In this document: in pieces, positions 1 to 9,796 of the stretch
How the letters are laid out: the number at the start of each line of letters is the position of its first letter
Position numbering within the stretch: position 1 is the first letter of the stretch
From: an uncultured Alistipes sp.
GTDB lineage: Bacteria; Bacteroidota; Bacteroidia; Bacteroidales; Rikenellaceae
Direction: 5' to 3'
DNA length: 49,097 nt
Assembly (NCBI RefSeq): GCF_902388705.1
Contig: NZ_CABMQJ010000014.1
Location: forward strand, 1 to 49,097
Translations under genes and position numbers: made by a program
Notes under the pieces: generated by a model
What the model saw: the letters and a program-made list of their open reading frames with translations, nothing else
Databases searched by the model: none
What the model was told of the DNA's origin: nothing

Positions 1-113
1 TCCGGCGGCCCGGCGGCCGGCAACTCCGGCACAGTCTGCCCCGGGGTAAACCGCCTGCGCCGGAACGCAGCGGCGCCCGGCGGCAAACAGTGGTATCGGC
101 AAATAACGGTTCT

Positions 114-195
114 CCATACGATCGGGAAATAGCACCCCCGCATACCGGAAACGGGGTTAATACAAATTTCACCTTAAAATTTGTCAATCGTATGG
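114..195. repeat. 9-bp inverted repeat in the left-edge non-coding DNA
   Basis: Positions 1-270 hold no credible gene. The only structure I see is CCATACGAT at 114-122, repeated in inverted form at 187-195, with a shorter inverted pair (CAAATTT/AAATTTG) between the arms. It lies downstream of the regulator that ends at 271. It could be a 3' structure of that transcript or part of the control region of a gene outside the window. No T-tract marks it as a terminator. Confidence 0.3.
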
Positions 196-270
196 ACATT
201 AAACGGGAAAGTAGATGCAGGGAAATGCAAATAATCTGCAACAAACTCTAATACAGAATATTATACAACA

Positions 271-1911
271 TCACCCTTCGTCGGTTGGTAAACCGGATGG
301 AGATGGATTCCGCGACAGGGAACCGAGGTTTTTGACCGTTTCCTCGAAGTTTTCACCCCCGTTGAGGGCGCTCTTCTTGATTTTGCTTTTGTAGTTGTAA
401 ATCGTCTGCGGCGAGCAGTGCAGGAAGTCGGCAATCTGGTTCACGTCGGATACCCCCAGCCGAATCAGCGCAAAGACGCGCAGTTCGGTATTAAGGCGCC
501 CGTTCTCGAGCACATACCGGTTTTGCGGACGCAGCAGCGCATTGAATTTCTCCACGAAGTTGGGATACAAATCCAGGAACGCCTGGTCGAAATTGGCGCA
601 CAGCTCCTCTTCCTCCTTGCCGGGGGCCTGTATGGCCAGGTCGTACAGCCTGTCGAACTGCTTATTCTTGATCTTCAGGTTTATATCCCTGCGGTACTTG
701 TCGAGTTTATTGACATAGATGGCACACTGGTTCATGAAATACCCCAGGTAGCGCTCCTTGACCAGGTTGGCCTCGTCGAGGCTCTTGTTCACGCCGATAA
801 GCTCCTGCGTCATCCGGTTGAGGTGCTGCCGGGCCCGGGAGATGATTTTCGTCTGGCGGAAATAGAAGAACAGTCCGATGGCGAGCGCCAGGACGAGCAG
901 GCTCGACATGGTGGCGTAAAAACGCAGGTTGCGCCGCTGCTTGTCCAGTCTGTAAAGGTAACTGCTCTCGATTATGGGGTAGAGGCGCGCAATGACGGTG
1001 TTCCGGAAACGGGAGTTGTAGAAGTTGGTATCGTTCAGCGCAAAAGAGATATAGGAATACGCCCGGTCGACATTTCCCTTTTCATACAAAAGTGTGGCGA
1101 GCGCGAGCAGGGCCTCGTTCTCCTTGACCGCCAGCCGGATATCCGTCGTCGCCGCCAGAATCAGGTACTTCTCCTGCTGTTCCCGGTCGCCCATTTGCGC
1201 GTAGGCCTTGGCCAGGCACATCGCAGCCATGGCATACTGGTGGGTGCCGGGTTCCTCTGCCCGGAATATGCCGTCGAATATATCCCGCGCGCCCTCCGGC
1301 CTGCCGTTTTCCATCAGTTTGAAAGCCCTTTCCGTCTGCCACTCCTTCGTGCCGACCGGCAGCAGCGTCATGACGGAATCCCGGCATATGCCGATTTCCC
1401 GTTTGTATGTTTCGGACAACTCCCTGTCGTTGGTATAGGTCATCAGGTTTTCGTAGAACCGGATGCGGTTCCAGTAATAGCGGCACTTCTGGTCGACCTG
1501 CAGGCTGTCGTATTCGATCGACGAGAAGATGTCGTTGGCCTGCAGGAAGAGTCCCGACAACGAGTAGATGAAAGCCAGCTGCAACTCGCACTCCGAGATA
1601 TAGTCGCGGTTGCCGAGTTTCCGGGCAATCCGAAGGTTCTGCCGGATGTAATACTCGGCGGAGTCGCAGATGAACGACTCGTAATTGCCGATGATTTCGC
1701 GGTTGATCGCATATATGTCCTCCGTACTCTGGGCGCGCAGCTTCCTTTGCCGCAGCACCTCGATTTCCGCTTTCTTACCGTCGGTATATACTGCCTGGTT
1801 ATCAATCGCTTCATTCAGGTTGCGCAGCAATTCGTCCGTCCCGGCATTGTCACACCGGGCAGCTGCCGAACCGGCCAGCACGAAGAAGAGTATAAGAGTC
1901 AACTTTTTCAT
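271..1911 (-). CDS. Membrane-anchored TPR/HTH regulator (DUF6377-like)
   Basis: The 546-residue protein starts at ATG 1911 with a Sec-type leader (MKKLTLILFFVLAGSAAA). A helical, TPR-like region of about 300 residues follows (for example YAMAAMCLAKAYAQMGDR). One transmembrane helix lies near residues 328-350, then a charged, coiled-coil-like stretch, and the C-terminal end carries a LuxR-like helix-turn-helix (VNQIADFLHCSPQTIYNYKS). This periplasmic-TPR/TM/cytoplasmic-HTH layout matches the Bacteroidetes proteins annotated as DUF6377, which are thought to be one-component membrane regulators. It is divergent from the GH38/GH92 operon, so control of that operon is a reasonable inference. No kinase or receiver motifs are visible. 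The exact ligand and target are unknown. Confidence 0.8.
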   Translation of the reverse strand: MKKLTLILFFVLAGSAAARCDNAGTDELLRNLNEAIDNQAVYTDGKKAEIEVLRQRKLRAQSTEDIYAINREIIGNYESFICDSAEYYIRQNLRIARKLGNRDYISECELQLAFIYSLSGLFLQANDIFSSIEYDSLQVDQKCRYYWNRIRFYENLMTYTNDRELSETYKREIGICRDSVMTLLPVGTKEWQTERAFKLMENGRPEGARDIFDGIFRAEEPGTHQYAMAAMCLAKAYAQMGDREQQEKYLILAATTDIRLAVKENEALLALATLLYEKGNVDRAYSYISFALNDTNFYNSRFRNTVIARLYPIIESSYLYRLDKQRRNLRFYATMSSLLVLALAIGLFFYFRQTKIISRARQHLNRMTQELIGVNKSLDEANLVKERYLGYFMNQCAIYVNKLDKYRRDINLKIKNKQFDRLYDLAIQAPGKEEEELCANFDQAFLDLYPNFVEKFNALLRPQNRYVLENGRLNTELRVFALIRLGVSDVNQIADFLHCSPQTIYNYKSKIKKSALNGGENFEETVKNLGSLSRNPSPSGLPTDEG

Positions 1912-2416
1912 TCGTCAAATGTTTTCAGTGTAAATCTTCTGTTGAAAGTCAACCGGCCCGCTCCTGCCGGGGCCAACGGACAACAACACCGGGTACATCT
2001 CGGAGAAGGCATAAGATGTTCGAATCAACAATATCGTTCCCTTCCAGAAAAAAGTTTTCCTCTACAAGTTTACTAATTTTCGACGACTTTTGCAATTTTC
2101 CGGTCGATTTCCTGCACATCGCCTGTCCGAATGCGATTCCGGACGGCCCCTGCATACCCCCGACGAAGCCCGCCTGCGGGCACAGGCAGCCGGGAAGCGG
2201 TTTTACCGCCTTCCGGGCCGATTCTACGCCGTTTACCAAATACACAGCGACAAAACCACGCAACAGACTGCAAACAAGCGTTTTCCCAAAAAGGTACATT
2301 TACTTTTCTACCTACTTTACCCCTCACTCCCTTTCGGGGTTCCTGTTTATTTAAGTTAATTTGTAAAACTGGAATTCCGCAGGAATCCGAATTCTACGAA
2401 CCAACTCAACACGACC
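1912..2416. other. Divergent intergenic region, regulator / mannosidase operon
   Basis: These 505 bases separate two divergent genes and must hold both promoters. The segment 2020-2110 is AT-rich, with a minus-strand candidate promoter at 2065-2095. On the plus strand the nearest -7-like sequence is TTAATTTG at 2356-2363, a 7 of 8 match to TAnnTTTG, without a clear -33 partner. I see no convincing small gene here; the short frames crossing it lack leader or family features. Confidence 0.4.
2065..2095 (-). promoter_or_regulatory. Candidate promoter for the TPR/HTH regulator
   Basis: On the minus strand TAAACTTG (2065-2072) matches the Bacteroidetes -7 consensus TAnnTTTG at 7 of 8 positions. 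It is preceded, after 20 bases, by TTG (2093-2095) at the position of the -33 element. The site lies about 150 bases before the ATG at 1911, so it would give a fairly long leader. The call rests on consensus matching only. Confidence 0.3.
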
Positions 2417-5056
2417 ATGAACTCATCTCGCAACGGACTTGGAATTCTCCACAGCGTATCCCGAACAATTTTGGGCAAACTCCGCAGCATGCGCCGGCTG
2501 CCGGCAGCCGGCAGGGGAGCGTGCATCTCCCTGCTGCTGCTCCTCGTCCCGGGCACCCCGGGTTTTTCCCAGCAGCGCGTCTATTTCGTCGACGGCTACC
2601 ACGGCGGCATCTACGGCCACTACCCCGTCGAATGGAAAACCCGCTTCATAACCGACCAGCTCGCAGCACATCCCGAATGGCGGATTTGCCTGGAAATCGA
2701 GCCCGAAACCTGGGACACGGTACAGGTAAGGACACCGGCCGACTACGCCCGGCTCAAGGAGATTGCCGCCGACAAACGCGTCGAGTTCACCAACCCGACC
2801 TACGCCCAGCCCTACTGCTACAACATCTCCGGCGAGAGCATCATCCGGCAGTTCGCCTACGGCATGCACAAAATCCACAGCCATTTTCCGCAGGTGGAGT
2901 TCACCACCTACTCCGTGGAAGAGCCCTGCTTCACGAGCAGCCTGCCGCAGATACTCAAACTCTTCGGTTTCAAATATGCGTCGCTCAAGTGCCCGAACAC
3001 CTGCTGGGGAGGCTACACCGCCCCTTACGGCGGCGAACTTGTCAACTGGACAGGCCCCGACGGCAGTTCGATCCTTACCTCGCCGCGCCATGCCTGCGAG
3101 CAGCTCCAGGAGAACTCCGTATGGCAGACCACGGCCTGGGGCAATGAAACCGAATACCTCGACGCCTGCATCAAATACGGAATCGCCCACCCGGTGGGCA
3201 TGTGCTTCCAGGACGCCGGCTGGAAATACGGCCCCTGGATCGGCTTCGGCGACCACATCCGCAACAACTCGATCTACGTCACCTGGCGGGAGTATTTCGA
3301 ACAAATCACCGACGGCAGTACTACGGACGACTACCGCATGCCGCAGGAGGATGTCCGCGTAAGCCTCGTATGGGGCAGCCAGGTGCTGCAGCGCATCGCG
3401 CAACAGGTACGCGAATCGGAAAACAAACTCGTCACGGCCGAAAAGACGGGCGTCATCGCCAACCTCGCCAACGGCTACGCCTATGACCAGCCGACGCTCG
3501 ACGAGGCATGGCGCACGCTGATGCTCGCACAGCACCACGATTCGTGGATCGTTCCCTACAACGGGCTCCACAAGCAGGGCACCTGGGCGGATCACATCCG
3601 CCGCTGGACGGCCGCGACCAATGCGCTGTGCGACAAAATCGCGGACGAAGCCCGGAGCAGCTTTTCGGAGGACGGCGCCCGCGGCCGCGGCATTTACCTC
3701 CGTGTCTACAATACGCTCGGCACCGCGCGCCGCGAAACGGTGTCGGCCCTGCTGCCCGCGGGTTTCGGCAGCGGAGAGGTGAGCGTCACGGACGCCAAAG
3801 GCAAAAAGGTGGAAGCCAGCGTCGCCGTACGCGACGGGAAAACGGAGCTGCTGTTCGCAGCGGACGTTCCGGCCTTCGGATACGCGACCTACTTCGCGGA
3901 GCCCGCACAGAAACCCGGTAAAAGGAACAACGGCGGCACCGGCGAACGGAACGACGGCCAATACGTACTCGAAAACGACATGTACCGCATCGTCATTGAC
4001 CCGGCAAAGGGCGGCGTCATCACGAGCCTGACGGCCAGAAAGGACGGCAACAAGGAGTTCGCGGATTCGCGGAGCAAATACGCCATCGGCGAGTTGCGCG
4101 GATTCTTCTACGACCAGGGCGAATTCCACTCTTCGGCCCAAGCCCCGGCAACGGTGACCGTGGTGCGGGACGACGCGCTGGAAAAGAGCGTCCGCATCTG
4201 CGGCCGCATCGAATCGCATCCGTTCACGCAGACAATCACGCTCCGGCAGGGTGACCGCAAAATCGACTTCGACCTGAAAATCGACTGGCAGCACAACGTC
4301 GGCATCGGCGCTTTCCGGCAGAAAGACGCGTTCAACAACAACCACCGGGCATTCTACGACGACCGTTTCAACCTCAACGTGCTCTTCCCGGCCGACCTCG
4401 CATCGCCCGCGCTCTACAAGGACGCCCCGTTCGACGTCTGCAAAAGCACGTTGGAAAATACCCACTTCACCACGTGGGACAACATCAAGCATAACATCAT
4501 CCTGCATTGGGTCGACCTCGCGGAGCAGGGCGACGGCTACGGCCTCGCGCTCCTCTCGGACCACACTACCTCCTATTCGTACGGCGGCGGTTCCCCGCTC
4601 GGGATGATTGTGCAGTTCTCCGGGAACGGGCTCTGGGGCCGCGACTACCCCATCGACGGCCCGACGCACATCCGCTTCGCCCTGGTTCCCCACCGCAAGG
4701 CATGGGATGCCGCGGGCATCCACGACGAAAGCCTGCGGTGGAACGAGCCGCTGACCTGCGTGACCTATCCGCAGGCCGCACCCGAAAACGCCTCGCTGAT
4801 CGACGTGGCGGAAAGCGGCTACGAGATTTCGGCCGCCTACCTCGACGGCGACGGAATCGTCGTCCGCCTCTTCAACGCCGCAGGGGATGCCGCCCTGCAG
4901 AAAATAAAATTCGGATTCCCGGTATCGCAAGCCGAGGAAATCGATTTGAACGGCAACGTGACGGCCCGGCACGACGTCCGCCGCAAAGGCGGCCGGTCGG
5001 AAATCGAAATCGGGATGCCCCGCTTCGGACTCAAAACACTTCGACTGACAAAATAG
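2417..5056 (+). CDS. GH38-like alpha-mannosidase, secreted
   Basis: The protein has 879 residues from ATG 2417. Met25 (position 2489) is an alternative start that places the hydrophobic leader (ACISLLLLLVPGTPGFS) closer to the N-terminus. Overall order fits GH38: an N-terminal catalytic (beta/alpha) domain, the family-type QHHD motif at 372-375 near the three-helix region, and a large C-terminal beta-sandwich domain. GH38 enzymes are retaining, zinc-dependent alpha-mannosidases. Here the usual metal-site and nucleophile motifs differ: residues 59-70 read DGYHGGIYGHYP, and the nucleophile region reads VEEPCFTSSLPQ with E168/E169 where an Asp is expected. It starts an operon and is followed after 9 bases by a GH92 gene, which supports a role in alpha-mannoside breakdown. 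The family call is good, but catalysis of the usual kind is less certain. Confidence 0.82.
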   Translation: MNSSRNGLGILHSVSRTILGKLRSMRRLPAAGRGACISLLLLLVPGTPGFSQQRVYFVDGYHGGIYGHYPVEWKTRFITDQLAAHPEWRICLEIEPETWDTVQVRTPADYARLKEIAADKRVEFTNPTYAQPYCYNISGESIIRQFAYGMHKIHSHFPQVEFTTYSVEEPCFTSSLPQILKLFGFKYASLKCPNTCWGGYTAPYGGELVNWTGPDGSSILTSPRHACEQLQENSVWQTTAWGNETEYLDACIKYGIAHPVGMCFQDAGWKYGPWIGFGDHIRNNSIYVTWREYFEQITDGSTTDDYRMPQEDVRVSLVWGSQVLQRIAQQVRESENKLVTAEKTGVIANLANGYAYDQPTLDEAWRTLMLAQHHDSWIVPYNGLHKQGTWADHIRRWTAATNALCDKIADEARSSFSEDGARGRGIYLRVYNTLGTARRETVSALLPAGFGSGEVSVTDAKGKKVEASVAVRDGKTELLFAADVPAFGYATYFAEPAQKPGKRNNGGTGERNDGQYVLENDMYRIVIDPAKGGVITSLTARKDGNKEFADSRSKYAIGELRGFFYDQGEFHSSAQAPATVTVVRDDALEKSVRICGRIESHPFTQTITLRQGDRKIDFDLKIDWQHNVGIGAFRQKDAFNNNHRAFYDDRFNLNVLFPADLASPALYKDAPFDVCKSTLENTHFTTWDNIKHNIILHWVDLAEQGDGYGLALLSDHTTSYSYGGGSPLGMIVQFSGNGLWGRDYPIDGPTHIRFALVPHRKAWDAAGIHDESLRWNEPLTCVTYPQAAPENASLIDVAESGYEISAAYLDGDGIVVRLFNAAGDAALQKIKFGFPVSQAEEIDLNGNVTARHDVRRKGGRSEIEIGMPRFGLKTLRLTK

Positions 5057-5065
5057 CAACAAGCC

Positions 5066-7402
5066 ATGTATTACCCGAACAGAGCCAAAACACTGCTTTT
5101 TCTTTTATTATCGGGATTCGCCGGATGCACCGCACAAAGCGGCGCGGAGGAATTCTCCCCGGCCGACTACGTGAACCCGTTCATCGGGGCGAGCACGAGC
5201 ACCAGCGCCGCAGGCGTCTACCACGGACTGGGGAAAACCTTCCCCGGGGCCACGACCCCCTACGGCATGGTGCAGGTAAGCCCGAACACCATTACGGGCG
5301 GGGACAACAGCCCCGGATACAGCTACGAACACACGACCATCGAGGGATTCGCCTTCACGCAGATGAGCGGCGTGGGCTGGTTCGGCGACCTGGGAAACTT
5401 CCTCGTCATGCCGACGACCGGGCCCCTGCAGAAAATCGCAGGCAAGGAGGACGGCAGCATCGGCGGGTACCGTTCGCGCTACGACAAGGCGAGTGAAACG
5501 GCCGCCGCAGGCTATTACAGCGCCTGCCTGACCGACTACGGCATCAGGGCCGAAAGTTCGGCCACGCCGCACTGCGGCATCCTGCGCTTCACGTTCCCCG
5601 CCAACGAGCTGTCGCGTATCCAGATCGACCTGGCGCGCCGGGTCGGCGGTACGGCCGAACGCCAATACGTCAAGGTGCTCGACAAACACACCATCGCCGG
5701 ATGGATCAGGTGCACGCCCGCCACGGGCGGCTGGGGCAACGGCGAGGGCAACGTCGATTACACGGTCTACTTCCACGCACGTTTCAGCAAACCGATCGAG
5801 CGTTACGGCTTCTGGAGCGCCGACATTCCCGACGACTGGACGCGCAAAAAAGACGAAGTGGTCGGCATTCCCTACCTCAAGCGCGTGGCCGAAGCGCCCG
5901 TAGTCACGGGCATCGGCGAAATCGAAGGCAAACACATCGGTTTCTTCACCGAGTTCGAAACCGCAGCGGACGAGCAAATCGTCCTCAAGGCGGGCATTTC
6001 GTTCGTGGACATGGAGGGCGCCCGGAAAAATTTCGAGGCGGAGATCGCCGACAAGACCTTCGACGAAGTGAAACGCGACGCCCGCGAACAGTGGAACGAA
6101 GAGTTGGGCCGCATCCGCATCGAGGGCGGCAGCGACGAAGAGAAGACAATCTTCTACACGGCGCTCTACCACACGATGATCGACCCCCGCATCCTGACCG
6201 ACGTCGACGGCCGCTACCCGGGGGCGGACGGACGCACGCACGCCACGGAGGGCAAATTCACCAAACGGACGATTTTCAGCGGCTGGGACGTCTTCCGCAG
6301 CCAGATGCCGCTGCAAACCGTCATCAACCCCGCACTGGTCAGCGACCTGCTGAACTCGCTCATCACGATGGCCGACCAGAGCGGCCGCGAATACTTCGAG
6401 CGCTGGGAGATCGTCAACGCCTATTCGGGCTGCATGCTGGGCAATCCGGCGCTCTCGGTGCTGGCCGACGCCTACGCGAAGGGCATCCGGAGCTACGACG
6501 CCGAAAAAGCCTACCGCTACGCCGTGAACACCTCGCGACGCTTCGGCAACGATCCGCTGGGATACACGCCGTCGGAGCTGTGCATTTCGCATACGCTCGA
6601 ATACGCCTATACCGACTGGTGCCTCTCGCAACTGGCCGCACAGCTCGGCAAGAGGGAGGACGCCGCCCTGTACGCCCGCAAAGGGGAGGCCTACCGCAAT
6701 ATCTTCGACAAGGAGAAGGGGTGGTTCCGCCCGCGCCGCGCCGACGGGACGTGGGAGCCGTGGCCCGAGCATGCGCGGACGACCGAATGGTACGGCTGCA
6801 TCGAATCGAATCCCTACCAGCAGGGGTGGTTCGTGCCGCACGACGTGGAGGGCATGGTCCGCCTGATGGGCGGCCGCGACGCCGTGCTGAAAGACCTCAC
6901 GGAGTTCTTCGACAAGACCCCCGCGGACATGCTCTGGAACGACTACTACAACCACGCCAACGAACCGGTGCACCTGGTGCCTTTCCTCTTCAACCGGCTG
7001 CAGCAGCCGTGGCTGACCCAGAAATGGACGCGCTACATCTGCGACAAGGCCTACGCCGACAAGGTCGAGGGCATCGTCGGCAACGAGGACGCCGGCCAGA
7101 TGTCGGCCTGGTACGTGCTCGCGGCGTCGGGCCTGCACCCTTCGTGCCCCGGCGACACGCGGATGGAAATCACCAGCCCCGTATTCGACCGCATCGAACT
7201 GCGCCTCGACCCGGCCTATGCGCCGGGCGGCACGTTCACGGTCGTCGCACACGGCAACAGCCCCTCGAACGTTTATATCCAGCGGGCGGAGCTCAACGGC
7301 AGGCCCTACGCCAAGTCCAGCCTCGACTTTGCCGACATCGCGGCGGGAGGCACGCTCGAACTGTATATGGGCGACACGCCCAATACCGAATGGGGCATTT
7401 GA
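5066..7402 (+). CDS. GH92 exo-alpha-mannosidase (first of three)
   Basis: This 778-residue secreted protein has the leader LLFLLLSGFAGCTAQS; the Cys suggests a lipoprotein. The GH92 N-terminal signature follows (YVNPFIGAS, then FPGATTPYGMVQVSPN), and the alpha/alpha-barrel carries the catalytic-acid motif at E580 (IESNPYQQGWFVPHD) and the base loop GNEDAGQMSAWYV (D675). GH92 enzymes are inverting, calcium-dependent exo-alpha-mannosidases cleaving alpha-1,2, -1,3, -1,4 or -1,6 bonds or mannose-1-phosphate. The acid Glu is present, but SNP follows it instead of the frequent GNA, so I would not assign the linkage. It is co-directional with GH38 (9-base gap) and the next GH92 (32-base gap), probably one transcript. 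Confidence 0.93.
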   Translation: MYYPNRAKTLLFLLLSGFAGCTAQSGAEEFSPADYVNPFIGASTSTSAAGVYHGLGKTFPGATTPYGMVQVSPNTITGGDNSPGYSYEHTTIEGFAFTQMSGVGWFGDLGNFLVMPTTGPLQKIAGKEDGSIGGYRSRYDKASETAAAGYYSACLTDYGIRAESSATPHCGILRFTFPANELSRIQIDLARRVGGTAERQYVKVLDKHTIAGWIRCTPATGGWGNGEGNVDYTVYFHARFSKPIERYGFWSADIPDDWTRKKDEVVGIPYLKRVAEAPVVTGIGEIEGKHIGFFTEFETAADEQIVLKAGISFVDMEGARKNFEAEIADKTFDEVKRDAREQWNEELGRIRIEGGSDEEKTIFYTALYHTMIDPRILTDVDGRYPGADGRTHATEGKFTKRTIFSGWDVFRSQMPLQTVINPALVSDLLNSLITMADQSGREYFERWEIVNAYSGCMLGNPALSVLADAYAKGIRSYDAEKAYRYAVNTSRRFGNDPLGYTPSELCISHTLEYAYTDWCLSQLAAQLGKREDAALYARKGEAYRNIFDKEKGWFRPRRADGTWEPWPEHARTTEWYGCIESNPYQQGWFVPHDVEGMVRLMGGRDAVLKDLTEFFDKTPADMLWNDYYNHANEPVHLVPFLFNRLQQPWLTQKWTRYICDKAYADKVEGIVGNEDAGQMSAWYVLAASGLHPSCPGDTRMEITSPVFDRIELRLDPAYAPGGTFTVVAHGNSPSNVYIQRAELNGRPYAKSSLDFADIAAGGTLELYMGDTPNTEWGI

Positions 7403-7434
7403 AAAACAGGCAATAACCAACTTAAAATAAATTT

Positions 7435-9759
7435 ATGGAATATTCGGTCAACGGTTGCCGCTCACGGCAACGACTTTTCCTGAAAAGGCTCGCCGCGTCG
7501 GTCGTTTTCAGCATCCTCGTCCTGCCGGGCGCCTTCGCGCAGAAGCAGGATTACGTACAGTATGTGAACACCCTGCAGGGGACCGACTCGAAATTCGAGT
7601 TGAGCTACGGCAATACCTACCCCACCACGGCCATGCCGTATGCGATGCACACGTGGGCGGCGCAGACCGGCCCCAACGGAGAGGGCTGGAAATACCAGTA
7701 CGCCGTCGACAAAATCCGCGGTTTCCAGCAGGCGCACCAGTGCAGCCCGTGGATGAGCGACTACGCGGTCTACTCGCTGATGCCCGAAGTCGGGAAACTG
7801 GTCGTCGACCAGGACGAGCGGGCCTCGAAATTCAGCCACGCGAATGAAATCGCCAAACCGCACTACTACAAGGTGACGCTCGACAACGGCATCACCACCG
7901 AGATGGCTCCCACCACGCGCGGCGCGCACCTGCGTTTCACCTACCCCAAAAAGGAGGCGGCCTACCTGGTGCTCGACGGCTATATCGCCATGAGCGAGAT
8001 GAAAATCGACCCGGCGAAACGGCAGATCTCGGGCTGGGTGAACAACCAGCGCTTCGTGAACCATTCGGAGAACTTCCGCAACTACTTCGTCATCCAGTTC
8101 GATAAGCCGTTCGAGGAGTACGGCCTCTGGGAGAGCGAGCACGGCGAACGCTTCCCCGGCAAGACCGAGGGCGAGGGTAAGGGCTACGGCGCCTACGTGC
8201 GTTTCAAGGCCGGTACAAAAGTGCAGGCCAAAGCCGCTTCGTCCTACATCAGCCCCGAACAGGCGCTGCTCACCCTGAACCGGGAGCTGGGCGCCGACAA
8301 GACGCTCGAGGCGACCAAAAAACGGGGCGCCGAGACATGGAACGCCCTGCTGGGCCGCATCGCCGTCGAGGGCGGCACCGACGAGGAGCTGCGCACGTTC
8401 TACTCGTGCCTGTTCCGCGCCAACCTCTTCTCGCGCAAATTCTACGAACGCGACGCCGAGGGCAACCCCTACTATTACAGCCCCTACGACGGCAAGGTCT
8501 ACTCGGGCTACATGTATACCGACAACGGCTTCTGGGATACGTTCCGCTCGCAGTTCCCGCTCACCAACATCCTGCATCCGACGATGCAGGGCCGTTACAT
8601 GAACGCGCTGCTGGCGGCACAGGAGCAGTGCGGCTGGCTGCCTTCGTGGTCGGCGCCCGGCGAAACGGGCGGCATGATCGGCAACCACTCGATTTCGCTG
8701 CTGGCCGACGCATGGGCCAAGGGCATCCGGACGTTCGACCCCGAAAAGGCACTGAAAGCCTATGCCAAAGAGGCGATGAACAAAGGCCCGTGGGGCGGGG
8801 CGAACGGCCGCGCCGGATGGAAGGAGTACTGGCAGCTGGGCTATGTTTCCTACCCCGAGTCGATGGGTTCGACGGCACAGACGCTCGAATACGCCTATGA
8901 CGATTTCTGCGGCTACCAGCTGGCGCGCATGACGGGCAACAAATTCTACGAGGAGATTTTCGCACGCGTGATGTACAACTACCGCAACGTCTTCGACAAG
9001 GAGACGGGCTTCATGCGCGGCCGCCTCAAGGACGGCAGCTGGCTCGCGCCGTTCGACCCCTACGAGTGGGGCGGCCCCTACTGCGAGGGCAACGCATGGC
9101 ACTACAACTGGTCGGTGTTCCACGACGTGCAGGGGCTTATCAACCTCTACGGCAGCGACGAGGCGTTCACGGCCAAGATCGACTCGGTGTTCACCGCGCC
9201 GAACGTCATCAAGCCGGGCACCTACGGCGGCATGATTCACGAGATGAAGGAGATGGAGCTGGCCGACATGGGACAGTACGCCCACGGCAACCAGCCCATC
9301 CAGCACATGATTTACATGTACAGCTACGCCGGCCAGCCGTGGAAGACCCAATACTGGTCGCGGCAAATCACCAGCCGCCTCTACAACTCCTCGGAGCGCG
9401 GATACCCGGGCGACGAAGACCAGGGCGGCATGTCCTCGTGGTATATTTTGAGCTCGCTGGGCATTTACAGCGTCTGCCCCGGCACCGACCAGTACGTGCT
9501 GGGCAGCCCCGTATTCCGCAAGGCGACCATCACGCTGGAGGACGGCCGGAAATTCGTCATCGAAGCCGACGGCAACTCGCAGCAGAACGTCTACATCCAG
9601 TCGGCCACGCTCAACGGCAAACCGCTCGACAAGAACTACATCACCTACAAGGACATCACCGACGGCGGCGTCATGCGCCTGGTGATGGGCCCCGAACCCA
9701 ACAAACAGCGCGGTACGGGCAAGGACGCCTCGCCGTTCTCGCTCTCCCGGCCCGAATAA
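7435..9759 (+). CDS. GH92 exo-alpha-mannosidase (second of three)
   Basis: The protein has 774 residues; ATG 7435 precedes a Sec leader ending near GAFAQ. Family features are the opening YVNTLQGTDS and YGNTYPTTAMPYAMH, the acid motif E551 in CEGNAWHYNWSVFHD, and the base loop GDEDQGGMSSWYI with D660 and D662. The EGNA and DED forms are the common GH92 versions, so it should be an active calcium-dependent inverting alpha-mannosidase. The leader lacks a lipobox, so it is probably periplasmic or released. It differs strongly in sequence from both neighbours, so this is not a recent tandem copy. It sits mid-operon, with 32- and 37-base gaps on either side. Confidence 0.93.
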   Translation: MEYSVNGCRSRQRLFLKRLAASVVFSILVLPGAFAQKQDYVQYVNTLQGTDSKFELSYGNTYPTTAMPYAMHTWAAQTGPNGEGWKYQYAVDKIRGFQQAHQCSPWMSDYAVYSLMPEVGKLVVDQDERASKFSHANEIAKPHYYKVTLDNGITTEMAPTTRGAHLRFTYPKKEAAYLVLDGYIAMSEMKIDPAKRQISGWVNNQRFVNHSENFRNYFVIQFDKPFEEYGLWESEHGERFPGKTEGEGKGYGAYVRFKAGTKVQAKAASSYISPEQALLTLNRELGADKTLEATKKRGAETWNALLGRIAVEGGTDEELRTFYSCLFRANLFSRKFYERDAEGNPYYYSPYDGKVYSGYMYTDNGFWDTFRSQFPLTNILHPTMQGRYMNALLAAQEQCGWLPSWSAPGETGGMIGNHSISLLADAWAKGIRTFDPEKALKAYAKEAMNKGPWGGANGRAGWKEYWQLGYVSYPESMGSTAQTLEYAYDDFCGYQLARMTGNKFYEEIFARVMYNYRNVFDKETGFMRGRLKDGSWLAPFDPYEWGGPYCEGNAWHYNWSVFHDVQGLINLYGSDEAFTAKIDSVFTAPNVIKPGTYGGMIHEMKEMELADMGQYAHGNQPIQHMIYMYSYAGQPWKTQYWSRQITSRLYNSSERGYPGDEDQGGMSSWYILSSLGIYSVCPGTDQYVLGSPVFRKATITLEDGRKFVIEADGNSQQNVYIQSATLNGKPLDKNYITYKDITDGGVMRLVMGPEPNKQRGTGKDASPFSLSRPE

Positions 9760-9796
9760 GGGAGGGGGCATTCCAAGCGACAAAAACAGAAAGGAC

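Noticed and set aside
2423..5062. 879-codon open frame opposite the GH38 gene
   Set aside because: It mirrors the GH38 gene in another frame, has no leader or family motif, and is the shadow expected in GC-rich coding DNA with strong third-position bias.
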